Source: an uncultured Pelagibacteraceae bacterium
GTDB lineage: Bacteria > Pseudomonadota > Alphaproteobacteria > Pelagibacterales > Pelagibacteraceae
Length of the DNA: 64,000 bases
Reading direction: 5' to 3'
Assembly (NCBI GenBank): GCA_902537055.1
Contig: CACAZW010000002.1
Location: 1 to 64,000 of the forward strand
Shown here: piece by piece, positions 55,633 to 64,000 of the stretch
Layout of the letters: each line of letters starts with the position of its first letter
Numbering within the stretch: position 1 is the stretch's first letter
Translations under genes and position numbers: made by a program
The notes under the pieces: generated by a model
Databases searched by the model: none
Told to the model about the DNA's origin: nothing
Seen by the model: the letters and a program-made list of their open reading frames with translations, nothing else

Positions 55633-56913
55633 ATGGATTTAAAACAATCTGTCAAAGCAGCATCATTAAATAAGTCTACTTATATCAATTTAAGATGGAT
55701 TGGTATTTTAGGTCAATTTATAACTATAAACACAGTAAAATTTATTTTTGGTTTTGAGTTCAATTTTATTATATCTAATCTTATAATTTTTGTTGGAGCT
55801 TTAAGTAACTTTTACTTAATGTTTTTTTATAAAAAACCAATACTTTCAAACGTAACTTCTTTTAATTTTTTATCTTTAGATATTCTTCAATTGAGTGCTT
55901 TACTTTATTTATCTGGGGGTATCTTAAATCCATTTTCAATATTTCTTTTAATACCAAGTGTATTTGCTGCATCCAATTTAAATATTAAAACAAATATTGC
56001 TTTAATTTTAATTACTCTAGCATCGATTATAATTTTAACTTTTTATCATTATGAATTACCAAAACCATTGGATGAATATAGTATTAGCCTTTATTATTAC
56101 TATGCAATTCCTCTTGCATTAATAATTGCATTATTTTTTTTAAATTATTTTGCATTTATTTTTGGACAAGAAACAAATCTTAGGAAAGATGCTTTAGATA
56201 AAATCCAAGAAGTAATTTCAAAAGAACACGAACTTGTTTCACTTGGGGGACAGGCGGCAGCTGCAGCTCATTCTTTTGGTACTCCTTTGTCTACAATTAA
56301 AATTATTTCTCATGATTTATTCGATCAATTTAAAGGTAATAACGATGTAAAAAAAGATCTCGAACTATTAATCAGTCAGGTTAATAGGTGTAATGATATT
56401 TTAAAAAAATTAACATTAAATCCTACTATAGAAGATGATTTTATTGACAAAAATAAAACGCTTTACGATTATGTTAGTGAGATAGTTAACTCATTTAAAG
56501 AAATTTCTAATAAGAATTTCAATATTGATAAAGAGCAAGATTCTAATTCATTTGAAATTTTAAAATCTGTTGAAATTGTTTATGGTTTGAGGAATTTTAT
56601 TGGAAATGCTAACAAATTTTCAAATGAAAATATCTATATTGCTGTCAAAAGCGACAGTCAAAAGACTGAAATAACAATAGAGGATGATGGTCCTGGTATA
56701 CCAAAAGATATACTTAATAAGATTGGAGAACCTTATATTAAGACACTTAAACCTAAAGATAATAAAAAAGCTGGATTAGGCTTAGGGATTTTTATAGGCA
56801 AAACTTTGTTAGAAAAAAATTCTGCTAAAATAACAATTAGAAATTCAGAAACTAGAGGTGGAGCTGAAGTAAATATAGAATGGGAAAATAAAAATTTAAA
56901 AAAATTAGTGTAA
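55633..56913 (+). CDS. regB: RegB/PrrB-type redox sensor histidine kinase
   Basis: Membrane sensor kinase of the RegB/RegA system that controls respiration and carbon/nitrogen genes by redox state. 426 residues: six hydrophobic helices up to ~175, the quinone-binding motif GGILNPF at 95-101, the H-box with His213 ([10 protein letters not shown]), Cys253 in NRCND exactly 40 residues later (the spacing of the redox Cys in Rhodobacter RegB), N-box NANKFSNEN and G-boxes DDGPGIP and GLGLGIF. The partner regA is not in this window. It begins immediately after the gyrB stop. Confidence 0.9.
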   Translation: MDLKQSVKAASLNKSTYINLRWIGILGQFITINTVKFIFGFEFNFIISNLIIFVGALSNFYLMFFYKKPILSNVTSFNFLSLDILQLSALLYLSGGILNPFSIFLLIPSVFAASNLNIKTNIALILITLASIIILTFYHYELPKPLDEYSISLYYYYAIPLALIIALFFLNYFAFIFGQETNLRKDALDKIQEVISKEHELVSLGGQAAAAAHSFGTPLSTIKIISHDLFDQFKGNNDVKKDLELLISQVNRCNDILKKLTLNPTIEDDFIDKNKTLYDYVSEIVNSFKEISNKNFNIDKEQDSNSFEILKSVEIVYGLRNFIGNANKFSNENIYIAVKSDSQKTEITIEDDGPGIPKDILNKIGEPYIKTLKPKDNKKAGLGLGIFIGKTLLEKNSAKITIRNSETRGGAEVNIEWENKNLKKLV

Positions 56914-58695
56914 TTTTTTATTATTTTCAAACAATCCACTAAGTTGACCAATCATTACATCACCTAATTCTTGAACATCAGCAATTTTTATCGCTTTTTT
57001 GTAATATCTCGAAACATCATGGCCTATACCTATGGCAAGAATTTCGATATCACTTTTGTTTTCAATCGATTTTACAGTTTGCTTTAGATGTTTTTCTAAA
57101 AAATCACCGGAATTAACAGATAATGTTGAGTCATCAACCGGAGCTCCATCGGATATAACCATAAGAATTTTTCTTTCTTCTTTTCTTTTCTTAAGTCTAT
57201 TGAATGCCCAAGTAATAGCTTCACCATCAATATTTTCTTTAAGCAAACCTTCTTTTAGCATTAAACCTAAATTTTTTTTTGATTGTCTCCAGTGGGTATC
57301 AGCAGATTTATAAATTATATGTCTAAGGTCATTTAAACGTCCTGGATTTTTTAATTTTCCAAGTTTATTCCACTTTTCTCTACTCTTACCACCTTTCCAA
57401 TTTTTTGTTGTGAAACCAAGAATTTCAACTTTAACCGAGCATCTTTCTAATGTTCTAGACAATATATCAGCACAAAGAGCGGCAATAGTAATTGGTCTTC
57501 CTCTCATTGATCCAGAATTATCTATGAGTAAAGTCACAACTGTATCTTTAAACTCTAAATCTTTCTCTTTTTTAAAAGAAAGGGAATTATATGGATCAAT
57601 TATTATTCTTGGTAATTTTGAACTATCTAATAAACCTTCTTCAAGATCAAATTCCCAAGATCTATTTTGTTTTGCAAGTAACTGTCTTTGTAATTTATTT
57701 GCAAGTTTGGTAATTATGTCTTGGAAATTAGTTAGCTGTTGATCTAAATTTTTTCTTAATTTTGAAATTTCTTCAGAATTTTCCAATGTTTCTGCTTTTG
57801 CTGTCTCATCAAATTCTGAAGTATATATTTTATATTCTTTATTACCTATCCCTAAATTTTTTTTCTGAACAATATTTTCTATTTCATTATTTTCAGCATC
57901 ATCATTTCCTAGTTGTTCATCAAGTCTAAATTCATTCATTTCGTCAGAACTATCAACACCTTCATTTATACTGTCTTCCTCTTCTCTTTCATGAGAGTCT
58001 CCACTATCTGTTTTTTGATCATCTTTTGAATTATTTTTATCTTGCTCATCATCTTTTTGCTCTTCCCTTTTGTTTTCTTCTTCGGACTCAAAGATTTCCA
58101 TATTCTGGAGAATTTCTGATATTTTAGAATTGTATATGTCCTGATTCTCTGCATTTTCTTTTAAAAACTGTATGTGTTTATCTAAAGATTTTTCAAAATC
58201 ATCTTTCCAGTATGATAAAATTTTTTCAGCGCTTTCAGTTAAATTTACGTTCATTATTTTATTAAGCATGTAATATTCAAAAGCTTCAGAAACATTAGAT
58301 TCCTCTTTCTTTTTTATATTTTCAGATTTTGCCATACCAATCTTGTTGTTATATTTAGCCATTAAATTTTTAGAAATTCCTCTCATCATTTGTGATCCTA
58401 AAAGTTCATATCTTATTTTTTCAGAAATTTTATACAGCGTATGGCAAGTAGGTGTTTTTGGAATATTTTGTTCCAATGTAGAATTATCAGAAAATTTTCT
58501 TTTTAATGCCTCCGAGTCTGCCTCAGCTCTTAATTTTATAAAGTTTTCTTTATCTTTTAAATTATCAAATTTAGAAATATTAAATTCTTTTAAATTTTTT
58601 TTGTCTTTTAATGTATATGTTTCGCCTGAAATGGCTTTAATCGTTGAATTTAAAGCTTGTTTAAATTGCTCTTTTATAAGATCATCTTTGTTCAT
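56905..58695 (-). CDS. cobT: CobT-like cobaltochelatase subunit (VWA domain)
   Basis: Partner of CobS in the aerobic cobaltochelatase; carries a von Willebrand A domain. 596 residues from ATG 58695, which overlaps the cobS stop as TAATG. N-terminal helical part, an Asp/Glu-rich central linker ([18 protein letters not shown] region), then the VWA domain with the MIDAS motif [11 protein letters not shown]. The longer frame to 58743 would overlap cobS by 49 nt and is unlikely. Converges on regB (9-nt overlap). No CobN or other cobalamin gene is seen, so true cobalt insertion is not assured. Confidence 0.88.
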   Translation of the reverse strand: MNKDDLIKEQFKQALNSTIKAISGETYTLKDKKNLKEFNISKFDNLKDKENFIKLRAEADSEALKRKFSDNSTLEQNIPKTPTCHTLYKISEKIRYELLGSQMMRGISKNLMAKYNNKIGMAKSENIKKKEESNVSEAFEYYMLNKIMNVNLTESAEKILSYWKDDFEKSLDKHIQFLKENAENQDIYNSKISEILQNMEIFESEEENKREEQKDDEQDKNNSKDDQKTDSGDSHEREEEDSINEGVDSSDEMNEFRLDEQLGNDDAENNEIENIVQKKNLGIGNKEYKIYTSEFDETAKAETLENSEEISKLRKNLDQQLTNFQDIITKLANKLQRQLLAKQNRSWEFDLEEGLLDSSKLPRIIIDPYNSLSFKKEKDLEFKDTVVTLLIDNSGSMRGRPITIAALCADILSRTLERCSVKVEILGFTTKNWKGGKSREKWNKLGKLKNPGRLNDLRHIIYKSADTHWRQSKKNLGLMLKEGLLKENIDGEAITWAFNRLKKRKEERKILMVISDGAPVDDSTLSVNSGDFLEKHLKQTVKSIENKSDIEILAIGIGHDVSRYYKKAIKIADVQELGDVMIGQLSGLFENNKKLH

Positions 58696-59669
58696 TAAAC
58701 CTGAATATTTATCATCGATTCCGGCAGTTCTTCTCCAAAACATCTTTGATAATATTCTGCGATTGTATTCTTTTCTACGTCATCACATTTATTTAAAAAA
58801 GTTACTCTGAACGCATAACCCACATCTTTAAATATTTCTGAATTTTCCGCCCAATGGAGTACCGTCCTAGGACTCATAACAGTTGAAATATCTCCAGCCA
58901 TAAATCCTTTTCTAGTAAGTGTCGCAACTTTTATCATGTTTGCAACTTTCTCTTTACCTTTATTATTATCTAAAGATTTATTTTTACCTAAAATAATTTC
59001 CATTTCTTTTTCCAAAGCTAAATAATTTAATGTTGTTACGATATTCCATCTGTCCATTTGTCCCTGGTTTATTTGTTGTGTTCCATGATAGAGTCCAGTT
59101 GTGTCTCCTAAACCAACAGTATTTGAGGTTGCAAATAATCTGAAATATTTATTTTGCTTAATGACCTTATTCTTATCTAATAAAGTAAAATTTCCTTCAG
59201 CTTCCAAAACTCTTTGAATTACAAACATCACATCTGGTCTACCGGCATCATATTCATCAAATACTAAAGCTACTGGATTTTGTATTGACCAAGGAAGAAT
59301 TCCCTCCTTGAATTCTGTCACTTGTTTTCCATCTTTGATTACAATTGAGTCTTTACCAATTAAATCTATTCTACTAACATGACTATCTAAGTTAATTCTT
59401 ATACATGGCCAATTCAATCTGGCTGCAATTTGTTCTATATGTGTGGATTTACCTGTTCCATGATAACCTTGCACTAAGACTCTTTTATTAAATGAAAATC
59501 CAGAGAGGATTGCTAAAGTTGTATCTTTATCAAATTTATAAGTTTTATCTATATCTGGCACATAATCAGTTTTTTTTGAAAATGCTTCTACTTCCATATC
59601 AGAATCTATACCGAATGTTTGTTTTATCGATAATTTAATATCTGGGGTCTGTTCAATATTTGTTGTCAA
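58695..59669 (-). CDS. cobS: CobS-like cobaltochelatase subunit (AAA+ MoxR-type ATPase)
   Basis: AAA+ ATPase that forms the motor of the cobaltochelatase with CobT. 324 residues with the CobS start ([22 protein letters not shown]), Walker [11 protein letters not shown], Walker [14 protein letters not shown] and [21 protein letters not shown]. The start is TTG at 59669, with an AAGGA ribosome-binding site five bases upstream; no ATG keeps the conserved N-terminus. It overlaps the DnaJ-like 3' end by 17 nt and is coupled to cobT. Confidence 0.9.
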   Translation of the reverse strand: MTTNIEQTPDIKLSIKQTFGIDSDMEVEAFSKKTDYVPDIDKTYKFDKDTTLAILSGFSFNKRVLVQGYHGTGKSTHIEQIAARLNWPCIRINLDSHVSRIDLIGKDSIVIKDGKQVTEFKEGILPWSIQNPVALVFDEYDAGRPDVMFVIQRVLEAEGNFTLLDKNKVIKQNKYFRLFATSNTVGLGDTTGLYHGTQQINQGQMDRWNIVTTLNYLALEKEMEIILGKNKSLDNNKGKEKVANMIKVATLTRKGFMAGDISTVMSPRTVLHWAENSEIFKDVGYAFRVTFLNKCDDVEKNTIAEYYQRCFGEELPESMINIQV

Positions 59670-60186
59670 TTTTGTCCTTATAAGTATTTTTTAATTGGGT
59701 ATAAGCTAAAGTTATCACTTTAAGCTTATCTTCAAATTTTTTATTGCCAGCATTCATATCAGGGTGAAATTTTTTCACAAGTCTTTTGAATTTTTCTTGT
59801 ATTTTGGCCCATTTTAAACCAACTCCAACACCCAAAATTTCAAAGGCTTTAAGATCATTACTATTAAAATTAAACTTATTCATATGATTCAAATTACTAA
59901 AATCTTTAAATTTTCCATTTTCATCTTTTAAAGTATTATTCCACAATATTTTGAAAAAATTGTCTGAAGAGCTAAAACTCTGCGTTGGCTTATGCCATGT
60001 CATGTCAGACTTTAAAAAGTTGATTACTTGTTCGTCGCTCATACCTGAAAAATAATTCCAGCTTTTATTAAACTCTCTTACATGCTCTAGACATAGAAGC
60101 CTATATTCTTTGCTGTTATCCTTTTCTTTTGGAGCCTTGTAAAGTCCTTCCTCATTGCAATTATTCCATTCACAAATATTTTTCAT
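59653..60186 (-). CDS. DnaJ-domain protein
   Basis: 177 residues from ATG 60186. N-terminal cysteines CEWNNC and LCLEHV may bind zinc, then [14 protein letters not shown], and a C-terminal J-domain ([20 protein letters not shown], with the HPD motif in [12 protein letters not shown]). J-domain proteins stimulate Hsp70 ATPase. This J-protein type beside cobS and bolA is common in alphaproteobacteria; its client is unknown to me. Divergent from bolA with 20 nt between start codons. Confidence 0.88.
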   Translation of the reverse strand: MKNICEWNNCNEEGLYKAPKEKDNSKEYRLLCLEHVREFNKSWNYFSGMSDEQVINFLKSDMTWHKPTQSFSSSDNFFKILWNNTLKDENGKFKDFSNLNHMNKFNFNSNDLKAFEILGVGVGLKWAKIQEKFKRLVKKFHPDMNAGNKKFEDKLKVITLAYTQLKNTYKDKIDNKY

Positions 60187-60206
60187 ATAATATAATATCA
60201 AGTTTA

Positions 60207-60467
60207 ATGGATATTAATCAACTTTCAAAAAAAATTGAAAATAAACTTTTGAACGAAAGTTCTATAAAAAATGTAAAGATAATTGACAACACTTATAAGC
60301 ATTTAAAACACAATTCACATCAGAAAGGTAAATATCATATTAAATTAGAAATAAATTCTGAAATATTAAAAAAAACGAATAGAATTCAATCTAATAAAGT
60401 AATCTACAAAATTTTAAGTGAAGAATTGAAAACTGATATTCATTCTTTACAAATAAGCTTTACTTAA
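60207..60467 (+). CDS. BolA-family protein
   Basis: 86 residues from ATG 60207. KH-like BolA fold: SSIKNVKIIDNTYKHLKHNS and HQKGKYHIKLEINSE, then the RIQSNKVIYKILSEELKTDIH helix-strand with conserved R-x-R-like/Val. BolA proteins partner with monothiol glutaredoxins in iron-sulfur handling. The open frame starts further upstream (60129) but this start matches family length. Tail-to-tail with aroB (21-nt overlap). Confidence 0.86.
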   Translation: MDINQLSKKIENKLLNESSIKNVKIIDNTYKHLKHNSHQKGKYHIKLEINSEILKKTNRIQSNKVIYKILSEELKTDIHSLQISFT

Positions 60468-61562
60468 TTCTTTTAATAAAAATTTGTTCAATTCACCAGA
60501 TTTGGCCTGATAATTTAGGTTTAATTTCCCAAAATTCCTTATTAAAATTAAGTTTATATTGTCTGATTTATTTTTTTTGTCACTTTTCATAAAATTAATA
60601 ATTGATGTAATTTTCCATTTATTAAAAAGGTCTTTATATTTATTTTTAATTTCTATCTTTCTAATATGATTGTTTATTAATTCTGAATTTGAATTTGAAA
60701 TAATTTTTTTTTCTTTACTAAAATTTACAGCATTCATTAAACCAAATATAACAGCTTCTCCATGATTTAATTTTTTTGAGTAACCAAGACTAGCCTCATA
60801 TGCATGAGCAAATGTATGGCCAAGATTTAAAGATTTTCTTAAATTTTTTTCTTTTTCATCTTTTTCAATAATTTTTTTTTTTAATAAACAGCTATTTAAA
60901 ATTGCATTAATTATAAAATTTCCTTTGAGATTTAAAATCTTATTAAAATTTTTATCTAAAAAAATAAAATTTTTTTTGCTATCAATTAAACTACTTTTTA
61001 ATATTTCAGCATATCCACATACAATTTCTCTTTTGGGGAGGGTACGTAGTAAATTAATATCTGAAATTACTAAATCTGGCTGATAAAAACTTCCTATAAG
61101 ATTTTTTCCAAATTTATTATTAATACCTGTTTTACCGCCTATAGAAGAGTCGACTTGAGCTAATAAAGTAGAGGGTATGTTAATAAATTTTATTCCTCTT
61201 TTAAATGTGCTGGCCGCATATCCAACTACATCTCCTGTAATTCCTCCACCAAATGAAATTATACAGTCTTCTCTATAAAAATTATTTTTAAATAAAACAT
61301 TATGTATTTTATCGATACTTAAGTTACTTTTATTTTTCTCATTTGCACTAAAATTTAAAGTATAGATTTCTTGATTCTTTAAATTTCCTAAGAGTATTGT
61401 TCTAAATTTTTTTGGTATCTTGCTATCAATTACTATTAAACATTTTGAAAATGATAATTTATTTTTTTTTATAATATTTCTTAATTTTGAAATTATATTG
61501 GTACCAATATGAACTTCGTAATTTTTACTTTTAGTTTTAACCTTTATTATTTTTGTTTTCAT
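60447..61562 (-). CDS. aroB: 3-dehydroquinate synthase
   Basis: Second step of the shikimate pathway, NAD- and metal-dependent cyclisation of DAHP. 371 residues: GGGITGDVVGYAASTFKRG near the NAD site, PSTLLAQVDSSIGGKTGIN, KNLIGSFYQPD, and the metal ligands in LNLGHTFAHAYE and NHGEAV. Upstream aroK overlaps its start by 26 nt, the usual aroK-aroB pair. Confidence 0.95.
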   Translation of the reverse strand: MKTKIIKVKTKSKNYEVHIGTNIISKLRNIIKKNKLSFSKCLIVIDSKIPKKFRTILLGNLKNQEIYTLNFSANEKNKSNLSIDKIHNVLFKNNFYREDCIISFGGGITGDVVGYAASTFKRGIKFINIPSTLLAQVDSSIGGKTGINNKFGKNLIGSFYQPDLVISDINLLRTLPKREIVCGYAEILKSSLIDSKKNFIFLDKNFNKILNLKGNFIINAILNSCLLKKKIIEKDEKEKNLRKSLNLGHTFAHAYEASLGYSKKLNHGEAVIFGLMNAVNFSKEKKIISNSNSELINNHIRKIEIKNKYKDLFNKWKITSIINFMKSDKKNKSDNINLILIRNFGKLNLNYQAKSGELNKFLLKELSKAYL

Positions 61563-62061
61563 ATTTTTTTATAATTTTATTTGCTATTTCATTTTTATTT
61601 AGCAGATCACAATTAATTGTGAAGTCTGCCAAACTATATATTTTAGCTCTTTCATTTATTAGTCTCTCTAGATCTGTTTCACTTAATGTCATGGTTAGAG
61701 GTCTTTTTTTGCTACCATTTATTCTTTTAATTATTATATCCTTTTTCCAGTTCAACCAAAAACTAAAAGAACTTTTCTTACATTCTTTCCTAATATTGGT
61801 ATTAATATATGCACCTCCACCTAGTGATAAAATTTGTTTTTCACCTTTTAAACATGATAATGTTATTTCTTCTTCACATTCACGGAAGTATTTTTCTCCC
61901 TTTTTTTTGAAAATTTCTGCAATTTTCATTTTTTCTTTTTCTTCAATTTTATTATCTATATCAATGAATTTAAGTTTGGTTTGTTTAGAAATCAATTTTC
62001 CTATTAATGTCTTTCCCGAGCCCATCATACCTACTAAAACTAGATTTTTATTTGATTCCAT
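61537..62061 (-). CDS. aroK: Shikimate kinase
   Basis: Phosphorylates shikimate at O3. 174 residues: Walker A VGMMGSGKTLIGK, DIDN (shikimate binding Asp), RECEEEITL, SLGGGAY and the lid with KKRPLTM. Overlaps aroB by 26 nt. Divergent from the small membrane protein gene at 62158 with a 96-nt gap. Confidence 0.94.
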   Translation of the reverse strand: MESNKNLVLVGMMGSGKTLIGKLISKQTKLKFIDIDNKIEEKEKMKIAEIFKKKGEKYFRECEEEITLSCLKGEKQILSLGGGAYINTNIRKECKKSSFSFWLNWKKDIIIKRINGSKKRPLTMTLSETDLERLINERAKIYSLADFTINCDLLNKNEIANKIIKKYENKNNKG

Positions 62062-62157
62062 ATATTTCTAAGTTGAAAAAACACAAATATGTCTTATTTT
62101 GATTTTACAAAATTATATGCTTTTAAAACATTATACTACAAAGGAATATAACATAAT

Positions 62158-62298
62158 ATGAAATTTGCAATTAAAGCTGGAATTATTTTTTTTATATTAA
62201 TTTTGTCTATTGTTGTTTTGAGTCAGATTGATTTCCCATCCCCAAACAAAAAAATTGAAGTGATTTTGCCTAATGAAAATTTTAAAACAATTAAGTAA
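62158..62298 (+). CDS. Small membrane-anchored protein of unknown function (46 aa)
   Basis: MKFAIKAGIIFFILILSIVV then LSQIDFPSPNKKIEVILPNENFKTIK. One N-terminal helix (about residues 6-22) and a short polar tail with a proline segment. An AAGGA element lies 12 nt before the ATG. Its 3' end overlaps the next gene's start by 26 nt, suggesting the two are co-translated. I do not recognise a family. Confidence 0.6.
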   Translation: MKFAIKAGIIFFILILSIVVLSQIDFPSPNKKIEVILPNENFKTIK

Positions 62299-64000
62299 GA
62301 TAATTTTCAAGATAACCTTAATCTTATTTTTTTATAATTGTTCTTTTGCAAATGAACCAATCGATATCTGGAAAATTGAAAAAAAAGACATTATTAATAA
62401 AGAAAAATCAACCTCAAACATAAACGTAAGTAATAATCTGAATACTAATACAACCTTATCAGTTCAATCTAATTCCGAGATAGTAATAAATAAAGAAATC
62501 GAGTCATCCGCTATAAAATTAGCTGGATTATATGATCCTGCACAGAATGGCCTAAAAATTGACATGTGGTCGAACAGTGATGGTGAGTTAATTAAAAGTA
62601 TATTAAATAAAAATTTAAATAGAAATTTATCTGAATTTTCAAAAAAAATATTAGATATAGCTTTACTAACAAATTCATATATTCCTACAAATAATATTAC
62701 TGAAGAGGAATTTTTGGAGTTTAAATTTAATCATTTAATAAACAAAAAAGATTTTGAATTAATTAAAGAATTTTTAATTAATAACTCTGAAGTTTCAAAT
62801 AAAAATAAATTGATTAAATTTTATTCAGAATATTTTCTTTCCAACTCTGAAGTAAAAAAAGCATGCGAAATATTTAATATTAGTGGTGCTATTACTGATA
62901 AGTATTTAAATAATTTTAAAATTTATTGTTTAATTCTAGAAGATAAAAAAGAACAAGCTCAACTACTTTTCGATTTGTCAAAAGAGTTGGATGAGATAGA
63001 CACTTTTTTTGAAAATAAATTTAATATATTAATGGGTTACGCTAGCAAAGATGAAATAATTTCAGACGAAAATATTTTATATTTTCACTTATCTCATAAA
63101 ACAAATAATGATTTTAATTATGAGCCAAAAATGGACTCACCTAGATATATCTGGAGTTATTTGTCATCATCAAATATTCTTAAAAATGCAAATTCCTTTG
63201 ATATTGAAAATCCAGAAGATTTAAGATTATTAGAAAGAGCAACTCACGAAAATGTATTTGAAGAGAGAGAACTACTAGATACATATAAAAAATTTCAATT
63301 TAACATAACACAACTATTAAATGCCAAAGATGCTTATAAGCTACTTCCAGATTATGAGGGCAGAGCTTTATTATATCAAAGATTACTTTTATCTGTTGAT
63401 GTCGAGCAAAGATTAAGTATGACGTCTGAACTATATAAATCTTTCCAAAAAAAAAAATTAGATAATGCGTTTGATAATGAAATTAAAGTAATATTAAAAA
63501 AAATAAAAAAAGATGATGTTCCCTCAAATTTTACTACCTTTTATGAAAATCATACTGACAACAAGTTAAAAAAGGAGAGAAAGATAAAATTTAATAATAA
63601 AAAAATACATCAGTCAAAATTATTAAATTACTTTTTAAATAAAACTAGTTTGCCTAAAGCTGAGAAGGAAACAAACGATATTTTAAAAAAAATTAAAAGA
63701 AACAAAAAATATGTTTTTTCAACAAAAGATATGATTCTTATTGAATCGCTTAAATCAGATGGCGTAAAAATAGATAAAAAATACGCAAACCTTTATGAAT
63801 ACAACTATCAATTTTCCTCTGATATAAAACAAATGCTATCGAATGGAGAGTTAGGCTTATTGTTAATTAAAATAGTAGATATTGTTGGTGAAAGTAACCT
63901 TGAAGATCTAGATATAAACACTGTTAATTTATTAGTTTCAACCATGAATGAGCTAAAAAATGTAGATTTAAGGAATGAAATTCTAATAGAAGTCTTGCCT
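62273..64000 (+). CDS. Large exported protein of unknown function (576 residues, truncated at window edge)
   Basis: MKILKQLSKIIFKITLILFF, then YNCSFANEPIDIWKIEKK: basic start, hydrophobic core and probable cleavage after SFA, so a periplasmic or secreted protein. The mature part is helix-rich and charged, without cysteine-rich motifs, and has long Lys/Asn/Ser runs; I see no catalytic motif. Frame is open to base 64000 (576 codons exactly), so the C-terminus is missing. In this family of genomes a conserved hypothetical commonly lies upstream of aroK. Function not known to me. Confidence 0.85.
   Translation, partial: MKILKQLSKIIFKITLILFFYNCSFANEPIDIWKIEKKDIINKEKSTSNINVSNNLNTNTTLSVQSNSEIVINKEIESSAIKLAGLYDPAQNGLKIDMWSNSDGELIKSILNKNLNRNLSEFSKKILDIALLTNSYIPTNNITEEEFLEFKFNHLINKKDFELIKEFLINNSEVSNKNKLIKFYSEYFLSNSEVKKACEIFNISGAITDKYLNNFKIYCLILEDKKEQAQLLFDLSKELDEIDTFFENKFNILMGYASKDEIISDENILYFHLSHKTNNDFNYEPKMDSPRYIWSYLSSSNILKNANSFDIENPEDLRLLERATHENVFEERELLDTYKKFQFNITQLLNAKDAYKLLPDYEGRALLYQRLLLSVDVEQRLSMTSELYKSFQKKKLDNAFDNEIKVILKKIKKDDVPSNFTTFYENHTDNKLKKERKIKFNNKKIHQSKLLNYFLNKTSLPKAEKETNDILKKIKRNKKYVFSTKDMILIESLKSDGVKIDKKYANLYEYNYQFSSDIKQMLSNGELGLLLIKIVDIVGESNLEDLDINTVNLLVSTMNELKNVDLRNEILIEVLP

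Noticed and set aside
61553..62071. 172-codon forward frame antisense to aroK
   Set aside because: aroK on the reverse strand has all catalytic motifs; the forward frame is hydrophobic Phe/Leu/Ser-rich translation typical of antisense to Lys/Glu-rich coding.

Overview
The window is a low-GC (about 30% by eye), tightly packed bacterial chromosome segment that reads as a streamlined marine alphaproteobacterium of the SAR11 / Pelagibacterales type. The grounds are extreme AT bias with A/K/N/I-rich proteins, almost no intergenic space (no gene-free stretch exceeds 300 bases), many start/stop overlaps of the ATGA or TAATG type, and alphaproteobacterial gene neighbourhoods (ubiE-ubiB-coaBC; argH-lipoprotein-lysA; helicase-fdxA-carD; bolA/dnaJ-like-cobS-cobT; RegB). 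No rRNA, CRISPR array, transposase, integrase or prophage gene was seen.

Layout. 1-7.2 kb: coenzyme A and ubiquinone genes (coaBC partial, ubiB, ubiE), mutM, rpsT, then dnaA-dnaN. 7.2-14.3 kb: acyltransferase, lysA, a 38-residue lipoprotein, argH, a TlpA-like thioredoxin, a HIG1-type membrane protein, an esterase, an HNH protein, coq7, dsbB and a DedA-like protein. 14.4-20.5 kb: tRNA-Leu directly followed by an acyl-CoA synthetase, a 27-residue polylysine-type peptide gene with its own promoter and terminator, and the leftward cluster helicase - TerB-like - ferredoxin - CarD. 20.7-27.9 kb: acetoacetyl-CoA synthetase, aminotransferase and a TAXI-type TRAP transporter, then a thioesterase and tRNA-Arg. 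28-35 kb: pyruvate dehydrogenase E1 carrying its own lipoyl domain, E2, a gamma-butyrobetaine-hydroxylase-like dioxygenase, a DMT exporter and UppP. 35-42 kb: gltD-gltB and a hydrolase. 42-51.7 kb: a glycosyltransferase, then thrS-infC-rpmI-rplT-pheS-pheT-lepA. 51.7-53.4 kb: a two-gene cell-surface cargo next to tRNA-Ser. 53.6-62 kb: gyrB, the redox sensor kinase regB, cobT-cobS with a DnaJ-like gene and bolA, then aroB-aroK. 62.1-64 kb: a small membrane protein and a large exported protein of unknown function that runs off the edge.

Most of the window is ordinary core genome. The points most worth a second look are the 27-residue basic peptide beside a CarD with a long lysine-rich tail, the lipoyl-E1 fusion, the recurrent promoters whose -10 box lies only about 10 nt before the start codon (probable leaderless mRNAs), the acyl-CoA synthetase starting 8 nt after a tRNA, the GyrB lacking the Gram-negative insertion, and CobST without any visible cobalamin pathway.

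Start codons were re-chosen where the longest open frame began upstream of the likely start (ubiB, rpsT, argH, tlpA-like, coq7, fadD-like, uppP, lepA, cobT, dnaJ-like, bolA). All functional calls rest on reading motifs and remembered family features; no database search was run.
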